A DNA stretch of 9,220 nucleotides, from assembly GCA_024710825.1 (NCBI GenBank), contig JANJUA010000084.1, positions 1 to 9,220 of the forward strand, in the 5' to 3' direction. A program made the translations under genes and the position numbers. Within the stretch, counting starts at the first letter, position 1; each line of letters opens with the position of its first letter. The notes under the pieces were generated by a model. The model was not told where the DNA came from. It did no database searches and worked only from the letters and a program-made list of their open reading frames with translations. Positions 1 through 5,074 of the stretch are shown here, in pieces. This DNA is from Solirubrobacteraceae bacterium (lineage in GTDB: Bacteria; Actinomycetota; Thermoleophilia; Solirubrobacterales; Solirubrobacteraceae).

Positions 1-204
1 CCACTTCAGCATCGCCAGCTCGCCGCCGCGGGCGGGCATCGCCCGGAAGTCCCCGTACGGCGGGCTGTCGAGGTACACCTTCGCCGGCATCGCCCACTCG
101 CCGCGGTGGTGGCGCAGGAAGCCGTCGCGCACGCGGGCGATGGCCTCCTCCGGCGTGACGGCGGCGAGCACCGCGTCGTGGTTCAGCACGTCGAGCGAGA
201 TCAT
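1..204 (-). CDS. ornithine cyclodeaminase / mu-crystallin family protein, N-terminal part (runs off left edge)
   Basis: Reading the minus strand from the ATG at 204-202 gives 68 open codons to the window edge, beginning MISLDVLNHDAVLAAVTPEE. Seen: an early AVTPEEAIARVRDGF helix, then MPAKVYLDSPPYGDFRAMPA and a following LAMLKW. This matches the N-terminal dimerisation and substrate-binding part of the ornithine cyclodeaminase/mu-crystallin (OCD) family, in which a 'MPPKVYLD...GDFRAMPA...KW' stretch is typical. The family includes NAD(P)-dependent ornithine cyclodeaminases, alanine dehydrogenases and imine or ketimine reductases, soluble in the cytoplasm. The Rossmann dinucleotide fold should lie beyond the window, so substrate cannot be told. 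Full members are about 300-340 residues, so roughly a fifth is visible. No clear Shine-Dalgarno precedes the ATG. The gene is divergent from the small gene starting at 226. Confidence 0.8.
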   Translation of the reverse strand, partial: MISLDVLNHDAVLAAVTPEEAIARVRDGFLRHHRGEWAMPAKVYLDSPPYGDFRAMPARGGELAMLKW

Positions 205-225
205 GGAGCGGTAGCCTGCCGCATC

Positions 226-450
226 GTGCCCAACCGCCGCCCGCAGCTCGAGATCGTCGCCCCCGGAGCCACGCCCGAGGAGGCCGCCGCCGTCGTGGCG
301 GCCCTCGAGCACTTCATGCGCGCCACCGCGCCGACGCCGGCGCCGGCCGGCCCGCCGCGGAACCCGTGGCAGCGCACCGCGCTGCTGGAGGGCGCGGACC
401 GCGACGTGGCCGGGCCGACGCCCTGGGGCGACGGCATGCCCTGGGGCTAG
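226..450 (+). CDS. small protein resembling acyl-CoA carboxylase epsilon subunit
   Basis: A 74-residue ORF starting at GTG 226 and ending at TAG 448-450. Seen: an acidic/hydrophobic segment LEIVAPGATPEEAAAVVAAL (residues 8-27), a Pro/Ala-rich linker, then NPWQRTALLEG and a Trp/Gly-rich tail (PTPWGDGMPWG). The order 'TPEE-AAA-VVAAL helix, Pro linker, W-x-x-x-AL' resembles the small epsilon subunits of actinobacterial acyl-CoA carboxylases, which help assemble the alpha and beta subunits. The match is by pattern only, and no carboxylase subunit gene is visible beside it. The frame is open upstream to 106, but that part would lie antisense inside the cyclodeaminase gene and does not look like protein, so GTG 226 is preferred. 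There is no Shine-Dalgarno. A TAGCCT box at 212-217, 8 bases before the GTG, would allow a leaderless start. Real gene likely; family assignment tentative. Confidence 0.5.
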   Translation: MPNRRPQLEIVAPGATPEEAAAVVAALEHFMRATAPTPAPAGPPRNPWQRTALLEGADRDVAGPTPWGDGMPWG

Positions 451-563
451 CCGGCGGCGCGCCCGAGCGCCCGGCGGAGAAACCGCGCCAGGTGCGACGA
501 GCTGAGGTGCGTAGAGGGAGCGCACCCCCGTCATCCCGCGTCGCGCTCGTGGCGGTCCAAAGT

Positions 564-597
564 GAAATAGGCGAAATCCGCTCGGGTTTAGTACATT
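564..597 (+). promoter_or_regulatory. likely promoter and possible operator of the sulfate-assimilation operon
   Basis: The 153-base gap 451-603 is GC-rich except for its last 50 bases, which hold a cluster of A/T. Seen there: a -10-like TACATT at 592-597 (TANNNT form) placed 6 bases before the ATG at 604; two direct copies of GAAAT at 564-568 and 573-577; and an imperfect inverted repeat AAATCC-GCTC-GGGTTT at 574-589, with five Watson-Crick pairs and one G-T pair. No good -35 hexamer was found 16-18 bases upstream of the -10, which is common in actinobacterial promoters. The inverted repeat sits just upstream of the -10, a plausible place for a regulator to act. The regulator is unknown. The rest of the gap (451-563) shows nothing beyond GC-rich imperfect hairpins without a T tract. 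Confidence 0.4.
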
Positions 598-603
598 GCG
601 GGA

Positions 604-648
604 ATGAGCACGGTCGTCACCGCCGCCGAGGAGCCCACCCCGGCGTAG
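604..648 (+). CDS. 14-codon leader ORF before cysH (or displaced cysH N-terminus)
   Basis: ATG 604 opens a 14-residue ORF, MSTVVTAAEEPTPA, ending in TAG 646-648, 2 bases before the cysH ATG at 651 and in a different frame. TANNNT at 592-597 would put the transcription start at or next to the A of this ATG, giving a leaderless mRNA whose first ORF is this one. Translation of cysH, which lacks a well-placed Shine-Dalgarno (GAGGAG at 628-633 is 17 bases off), could then depend on coupling. The peptide holds no cysteine, unlike cysteine-sensing leader peptides reported upstream of some actinobacterial cys genes. Alternative: adding one C to the C run at 638-641 would fuse the peptide to CysH in frame (EEPTPGVAMAALEP), so this may be the real CysH N-terminus split by a one-base deletion or a sequence error. 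Confidence 0.35.
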   Translation: MSTVVTAAEEPTPA

Positions 649-650
649 CC

Positions 651-1289
651 ATGGCCGCCCTCGAGCCCGCCATCGACGACCTCGAGCACCTCGGGGCGCA
701 GGAGCTCATCGCCGAGGCCGCCGCGCGCTACCCGCGCCTCGCGGTCGCCTGCTCCTTCCAGAAGGAGGCGAGCGCGATCCTCGACATGGTCGTGCGCGCG
801 GCACCCGCGGCGCGCGTGTTCACCCTCGACACCGGCGCGCTGTTCCCCGAGACCCGCGACGCGTGGCGGACGCTCGAGGAGCACTACGACATCGCGATCG
901 AGGGCGTCCGCGGGGAGCAGCTCGACCGCCAGTGGGAGCGCGACCCCGACCGCTGCTGCGAGCTGCGCAAGGTCCGGCCGCTGCGCGAGACGCTGGCCGG
1001 CGCCGACGCCTGGATCGCCGGTCTGCGCCGCGAGCAGTCGCCGGAGCGGGCCGACACGCCCAAGCTCGACTGGGACCGCAAGCACGAGCTGTGGAAGCTG
1101 AACCCTCTCGCCGACTGGACCGAGGCCGACGTCTGGCGCTACATCGCCGCCAACGACGTCCCCTACCACCAGCTCCACGATCGCGGCTACGCGTCGATCG
1201 GCTGCTGGCCGTGCACCCAGCCGGGCGACGGACGCGAAGGCCGTTGGAACGGGCTCGACAAGGTCGAGTGCGGCATCCACGTAGCCTGA
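651..1289 (+). CDS. cysH: adenosine 5'-phosphosulfate (APS) reductase, iron-sulfur type
   Basis: This 212-residue cytoplasmic enzyme reduces APS to sulfite and AMP using thioredoxin-type reductant, in assimilatory sulfate reduction. Seen: the PAPS/APS reductase fold start with ACSFQKEAS near residue 40, FTLDTGALFPET near residue 67, the cysteine pair C102-C103 (DRCCELRKV), and C185-x-x-C188 (GCWPCT). Catalytic C207 lies in the C-terminal ECGIH. In this family, CC plus CxxC ligate a [4Fe-4S] cluster and mark APS-using enzymes, whereas PAPS-specific CysH lacks these four. Length is slightly short at the N-terminus. ATG 651 was chosen because the fold begins soon after it and the leader ORF stops 2 bases before; a start at 604 through a frameshift is the alternative. 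It is first in a gene row with the permease (9 bases on), cysD and cysNC. Confidence 0.93.
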   Translation: MAALEPAIDDLEHLGAQELIAEAAARYPRLAVACSFQKEASAILDMVVRAAPAARVFTLDTGALFPETRDAWRTLEEHYDIAIEGVRGEQLDRQWERDPDRCCELRKVRPLRETLAGADAWIAGLRREQSPERADTPKLDWDRKHELWKLNPLADWTEADVWRYIAANDVPYHQLHDRGYASIGCWPCTQPGDGREGRWNGLDKVECGIHVA

Positions 1290-1298
1290 GCACCGCGC

Positions 1299-2189
1299 AT
1301 GGACCCCCTCATCGTCCTCTTCGGCCTCGGGGTCGGCATCCTGATCGGGATGACCGGCATCGGGGGCGGATCGCTCATGACGCCGTTGCTCATCCTGGTC
1401 TTCGGGACCAAGCCCGTGGTCGCGATCGGCACGGACCTGGCCTACGGCGCCGTCACGAAGACGCTCGGCGCCTGGCGGCACCTGCGCAAGGGGAACGTCG
1501 ACCTGGGCACCGCGCTGTGGCTCGGCGTCGGCTCGTGCCCCGGCGCGATCGTCGGCGTGCTGGCCATCGAGTGGATCGAGAAGCGCTACGGCGACTCGTT
1601 CGAGGACACGCTGCTGATATCGCTCGCCTGCGCGCTCTTCATCGTGGGCGGAGCGGTGCTCTTCCGCGCGCTGTTCGTGACGCGCCTGGCGGACCGCGAG
1701 ACCGAGAGCTTCGCGTTCACGGCGAAGACCAAGATCCTCGCCGCGGGGATCGGCTTCGTCCTCGGTGTCCTCATCGGGCTGACGTCGGTCGGCAGCGGCG
1801 CGCTGATCGGCTTCGCTCTGATCCTCGTCTTCCGCCTGGTCCCGCAGCGCGTCGTCGGGACCGACGTCTTCCACGCGTCCGTGCTGCTGTGGGTCGCCGC
1901 GCTGACCCACCTCGCGTTCGGCAACATCGACTACGGCCTCATGCTGAACATCCTCGTCGGGTCGCTGCCCGGCGTGTGGATCGGCACGGGGCTGATGGCG
2001 CACGTGCCTACGATCGGCCTGCGCATCACCCTCGGCGTGGTGCTCTTCGCGTCCGCCTTCGGCATGCTGACGAAGGCAGGTGCGAACATCGGGTTGGGCG
2101 TCATCGTCGGCGTCCCCGTCGCCATCGCCATCGGAAGCTGGCTCATCTACCGCTCACGCACCACCAGGACACCCCAGATACAGACATGA
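1299..2189 (+). CDS. TauE/SafE family permease, probable sulfate or sulfur-oxyanion transporter
   Basis: This is a 296-residue, strongly hydrophobic protein with about eight predicted membrane segments. Seen: two copies of the same block. Residues 17-86 begin GMTGIGGGSLMTPLL and carry GTD, then GNVDL, then GSCPGAIVG. Residues 160-229 begin GLTSVGSGALIGFAL and carry GTD, then GNIDY, then GSLPGVWIG. The polar loop 129-145 between them joins the halves. This internal duplication and the glycine-rich helix starts are typical of the TauE/SafE (former DUF81) family, which moves sulfite, sulfoacetate, sulfonates or sulfate. Its place between cysH and cysD suggests sulfate uptake, as proposed for TauE-type CysZ of corynebacterial cys operons, but direction and substrate are not shown by sequence. 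It starts 9 bases after cysH without a strong Shine-Dalgarno, and its TGA overlaps the cysD ATG (ATGA). Confidence 0.88.
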   Translation: MDPLIVLFGLGVGILIGMTGIGGGSLMTPLLILVFGTKPVVAIGTDLAYGAVTKTLGAWRHLRKGNVDLGTALWLGVGSCPGAIVGVLAIEWIEKRYGDSFEDTLLISLACALFIVGGAVLFRALFVTRLADRETESFAFTAKTKILAAGIGFVLGVLIGLTSVGSGALIGFALILVFRLVPQRVVGTDVFHASVLLWVAALTHLAFGNIDYGLMLNILVGSLPGVWIGTGLMAHVPTIGLRITLGVVLFASAFGMLTKAGANIGLGVIVGVPVAIAIGSWLIYRSRTTRTPQIQT

Positions 2190-3091
2190 GCTACGACATC
2201 TCCCACCTCGACGTCCTCGAGTCCGAGGCGATCCACATCTTCCGGGAGGTCGCCGCCGAGCTCGAGCGGCCGGTCCTGCTGTTCAGCGGCGGCAAGGACT
2301 CGATCGTCATGCTGCGGCTCGCCGAGAAGGCGTTCCGGCCGGGGCGCTTCCCGTTCCCGCTCATGCACGTCGACACCGGGCACAACTTCCCCGAGGTCAT
2401 CGAGTTCCGCGACCGGAGGATCGCCGAGCTGGGCGAGCGGCTGATCGTCGCGTCCGTCCAGGAGTCGATCGACAAGGGCCGCGTGGTCGAGGAGACGGGG
2501 CCGCGGGCCTCGCGCAACCGGCTGCAGACCGTGACCCTGCTCGACGCGATCGCCGAGCACCGCTTCGACGCCGCCTTCGGCGGCGCGCGCCGCGACGAGG
2601 AGCGCGCCCGCGCGAAGGAGCGCATCTTCTCCTTCCGCGACGACTTCGGCGGCTGGGACCCCAAGAACCAGCGCCCGGAGCTGTGGAACGTCTACAACGG
2701 GCGGATCCGCAAGGGCGAGAACGTCCGCGTCTTCCCGATCTCCAACTGGACCGAGCTGGACGTCTGGCAGTACATCGCCCGCGAGCGGCTCGAGCTGCCC
2801 CCGATCTACTTCGCGCACCGGCGCGAGGTCTTCCGGCGCGACGGGATGCTCTACGCGACGGCGCCGTTCACGGAGCTGATCCCCGGCGAGGAGCCGTTCG
2901 AGGAGAGCGTGCGCTACCGGACCGTCGGCGACATGAGCTGCACGGGAGCGGTCGCCTCGACCGCCTCGACGCTGGAGACGGTCGTGGCGGAGATCACGGC
3001 CACGCGGATCACCGAGCGCGGAGAGACCCGCGCCGACGACCGCGCGACCGAGGCGGCGATGGAAGACCGCAAGAAGGAGGGCTACTTCTGA
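2186..3091 (+). CDS. cysD: sulfate adenylyltransferase small subunit (ATP sulfurylase, PP-loop subunit)
   Basis: This 301-residue subunit adenylates sulfate with ATP to make APS and pyrophosphate, in complex with the CysN GTPase. Seen: it begins MSYDISHLDVLESEAIHIFR, carries the PP-loop SGGKDS at residues 34-39, then MHVDTGHNFPEVIEFRD, the FGGARRDEE..RAKER stretch, WDPKNQRPELWN, FPISNWTELDVWQYI, and the C-terminal RYRTVGDMSCTGAV and KKEGYF ending. All are hallmarks of bacterial CysD, and the length is the usual 300 or so. The start ATG overlaps the permease stop by four bases, and the TGA stop shares its last base with the cysN ATG, so expression is likely coupled along the operon. No missing motif or unusual codon use was noticed. 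Confidence 0.97.
   Translation: MSYDISHLDVLESEAIHIFREVAAELERPVLLFSGGKDSIVMLRLAEKAFRPGRFPFPLMHVDTGHNFPEVIEFRDRRIAELGERLIVASVQESIDKGRVVEETGPRASRNRLQTVTLLDAIAEHRFDAAFGGARRDEERARAKERIFSFRDDFGGWDPKNQRPELWNVYNGRIRKGENVRVFPISNWTELDVWQYIARERLELPPIYFAHRREVFRRDGMLYATAPFTELIPGEEPFEESVRYRTVGDMSCTGAVASTASTLETVVAEITATRITERGETRADDRATEAAMEDRKKEGYF
3074..3080 (+). promoter_or_regulatory. ribosome binding site of cysN
   Basis: AAGGAGG, a near-perfect Shine-Dalgarno, lies inside the 3' end of cysD, 10 bases before ATG 3091. It decides the cysN start over the in-frame ATG at 3118, which has no such site. It is the strongest ribosome binding site noticed in the window. Confidence 0.7.
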
Positions 3092-4827
3092 TGCCGGGCG
3101 CATCGACCAACGGCGACATGGCCGCGCTGCAGTCCGGCGTCGCGTCGAGCGGCCTGCTGCGGATCGCCACCGCGGGCTCCGTCGACGACGGGAAGTCGAC
3201 GCTCATCGGGCGCCTGCTGTTCGACTCGAAGGCGCTCTTCGAGGACCAGCTCGCGCAGGTCGCTGAGGCCTCGCGCCGCCGCCACGGCGACAACGGCACC
3301 GTCGACCTGGCGCTGCTGACCGACGGGCTGCGCGCCGAGCGCGAGCAGGGCATCACGATCGACGTCGCCTACCGCTACTTCGCCACGCCGCGGCGGTCGT
3401 TCATCATCGCCGACACCCCCGGCCACGTCCGCTACACGCGCAACATGGTCACGGGCGCGTCGACCGCCGACCTGGCGATCGTGCTCATCGACGCCCGCAA
3501 CGGCGTCGTCCAGCAGTCGCGCCGCCACGCGTTCATCAGCTCGCTGCTGCGCACGCCGCGCCTCGTCGTCTGCGTGAACAAGATGGACCTCGTCGACCAC
3601 GACCAGGCCGTCTTCGACGCGATCGTCGAGGAGTTCACCTCGTTCGCGTCCAAGCTCGAGATCTCCGACATCACCTTCATCCCGATCTCGGCGCTGAACG
3701 GCGACAACGTCGTCGACCGCGGCGAGAACATGCCGTGGTACGGGGGCCCGCCGCTGCTCTACCACCTCGAGCACGTCCACATCGCGTCGGACCGCAACCT
3801 GATCGACCCGCGCTTCCCGGTGCAGTGGGTGGTGCGGCCCGGCGACGCGCAGGGCGAGCAGCACGACTACCGCGGCTACGCCGGCCAGATGGCGAGCGGC
3901 GTCCTGCGCGCCGGGGACGACGTGGTGATCCTGCCGTCCGGGGCGGAGACCCGCATCACGTCGATCGACACGTTCGACGGGACCGTCGCGGAGGCGTTCC
4001 CGCCGATGTCGGTGACGCTGCGGCTGGCGGACGACATCGACATCTCGCGCGGCGACCTCATCGCGCGCCCGCACAACCACCCGACCGTCTCGCGCGAGCT
4101 CGACGCGATCGTCTGCTGGATGTCGGAGGCGCCGCTGCAGGTCGGCGGGCGCTACGTGCTCAAGCACACCACGAAGACGGTGCGCGCCGTCGCCAACGAG
4201 CTGCTGCACCGCATCGACGTCGACACCCTGCACCGCGACAGCGACGCGACCGCGCTCGAGCTCAACGAGATCGGCCGCGTCCGCCTGCGCACGAGCGCGC
4301 CGGTCACCTACGACGCCTACCGCCGCAACCGCGGCACGGGTGGGTTCATCCTCGTGGACGAGGCGACGAACGAGACGCTCGCCGCCGGGATGCTGCTCGA
4401 CCCCGACGAGCCTCTCCGCGCGACCCCGGCCGCCGGCGCCGGCCGCTCGGAGAACGTGGTCTGGGAGGAGACGAAGATCACCCGGGAGGAGCGCCGCGCG
4501 GCGCTTGGCCACACGGGCGCGACGATCTGGATGACGGGGCTGCCGTCCTCGGGCAAGTCGACGATCGCGGGCGCCCTGGAGCAGCGGCTGGTCGAGTCGG
4601 GGATCCCCGCGTACCGCCTCGACGGCGACAACCTGCGCCACGGGCTCAACGGCAACCTCGGCTTCAGCGCCGCCGACCGCCGCGAGAACGTGCGCCGGAC
4701 CGCGGAGGCCGCCAAGCTGCTGGCCGACGCCGGCGTGATCGCGATCGTCTCGGTCGTCTCGCCCTACGAGGCGGACCGGGCGGCGGCGCGCGCGACCCAC
4801 GCCGACGCCGAGCTTGACTTCGTCTAG
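3091..4827 (+). CDS. cysN: CysNC: sulfate adenylyltransferase GTPase subunit fused to APS kinase, ended early by an amber codon
   Basis: Residues about 22-440 are CysN, the GTPase that drives APS synthesis by CysD. Seen: P-loop GSVDDGKST (29-37), DTPGH (108-112), NKMD (163-166), elongation-factor-like beta-barrel domains after that, and the CysN end VTYDAYRRNRGTGGFI. Residues about 460 onward are CysC (APS kinase): P-loop GLPSSGKST (483-491), DGDNLRHGLN (511-520), GFSAADRRENVRR and SVVSPYEADR. The frame then meets TAG at 4825-4827 after DFV, giving 578 residues instead of the usual 610-650 for CysNC. The lost part carries the RDPKGLY and FTGIDDPYE motifs, so APS kinase activity is doubtful while the GTPase half looks whole. 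The same frame continues as recognisable CysC to TGA 5034. The start shares one base with the cysD stop and has a strong Shine-Dalgarno at 3074. Confidence 0.93.
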   Translation: MPGASTNGDMAALQSGVASSGLLRIATAGSVDDGKSTLIGRLLFDSKALFEDQLAQVAEASRRRHGDNGTVDLALLTDGLRAEREQGITIDVAYRYFATPRRSFIIADTPGHVRYTRNMVTGASTADLAIVLIDARNGVVQQSRRHAFISSLLRTPRLVVCVNKMDLVDHDQAVFDAIVEEFTSFASKLEISDITFIPISALNGDNVVDRGENMPWYGGPPLLYHLEHVHIASDRNLIDPRFPVQWVVRPGDAQGEQHDYRGYAGQMASGVLRAGDDVVILPSGAETRITSIDTFDGTVAEAFPPMSVTLRLADDIDISRGDLIARPHNHPTVSRELDAIVCWMSEAPLQVGGRYVLKHTTKTVRAVANELLHRIDVDTLHRDSDATALELNEIGRVRLRTSAPVTYDAYRRNRGTGGFILVDEATNETLAAGMLLDPDEPLRATPAAGAGRSENVVWEETKITREERRAALGHTGATIWMTGLPSSGKSTIAGALEQRLVESGIPAYRLDGDNLRHGLNGNLGFSAADRRENVRRTAEAAKLLADAGVIAIVSVVSPYEADRAAARATHADAELDFV

Positions 4828-5034
4828 GTCTTCGTCGACACGCCGCTGGAGTAGTGCGAGCGGCGCGACCCCAAGGGGCTGTACGCGAAGGCGCGCGCCG
4901 GGGAGATCGTCGGGTTCACCGGCATCGACGACCCGTACGAGCGGCCCGAGGCGGCCGACCTCGTGCTGCGGCCGGGCGACGCCGGGCTCGACCGCGTGCT
5001 GGCGCTGCTGCACGAGCGCGGGCTCGTCGTCTGA
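4828..5034 (+). pseudogene. C-terminal remainder of the CysC domain behind two in-frame TAG codons
   Basis: Directly after TAG 4825-4827, the cysNC frame reads VFVDTPLE, a second TAG at 4852-4854, then [31 protein letters not shown] and a hydrophobic helix to a natural TGA at 5032-5034. In intact APS kinases this region reads 'F-x-E-VFVDTPLE-x-CExRDPKGLYKKARAGEI...[10 protein letters not shown]', so the first TAG sits where a conserved glutamate is expected and the second at a variable site where E, V or I occur. No frameshift or other damage is seen in the 69 codons. Without readthrough this part is not made, since no start codon with a ribosome binding site lies within it. It could be a recent nonsense pseudogene, an amber-readthrough region, or a sequence artefact. 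Confidence 0.8.
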
Positions 5035-5057
5035 GCCTCTGGCATGCCGTAGCCCAC

Positions 5058-5065
5058 GGTGAGAG
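5058..5065 (+). promoter_or_regulatory. probable ribosome binding site of the TPR-cyclase gene
   Basis: GGTGAGAG lies 9 bases before ATG 5075 and supports this start. The 40-base gap 5035-5074 between cysNC and this gene shows no terminator hairpin with a T run and no clear promoter, so read-through from the cys operon is possible. Confidence 0.4.
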
Positions 5066-5074
5066 ACTCCGCCC

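Noticed and set aside
450..475. GC-rich imperfect hairpin after the epsilon-like gene (GCCGG...CCGGC)
   Set aside because: The stem is only 5 clean pairs with a 16-base loop and no T tract follows; such pairings are common by chance in this composition.
518..548. GAGCGC / GCGCTC inverted repeat upstream of cysH as a leader RNA or riboswitch
   Set aside because: It is a six-pair stem with a 19-base loop, lies upstream of the inferred transcript start, and matches no riboswitch core I can recognise.
226..648. Plus-strand frame in which every stop from the epsilon-like gene to the leader ORF is TAG (448, 568, 589, 646), suggesting TAG as a sense codon
   Set aside because: Translation past 450 is Arg-rich and unlike protein, and past 646 it runs out of frame with cysH. 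TAG is a normal stop here, so the run is probably chance and argues against genome-wide TAG reassignment.
588..2003. 471-codon open frame on the minus strand opposite cysH and the permease
   Set aside because: It is Arg/Asp/Glu/Gly/Ala-rich without recognisable domains and lies opposite two clear genes; long antisense frames are expected in DNA this rich in GC.
5041..5048. GGCATGCC palindrome between cysNC and the cyclase gene as terminator or operator
   Set aside because: An 8-base palindrome with no loop and no T run; too short to support a call.
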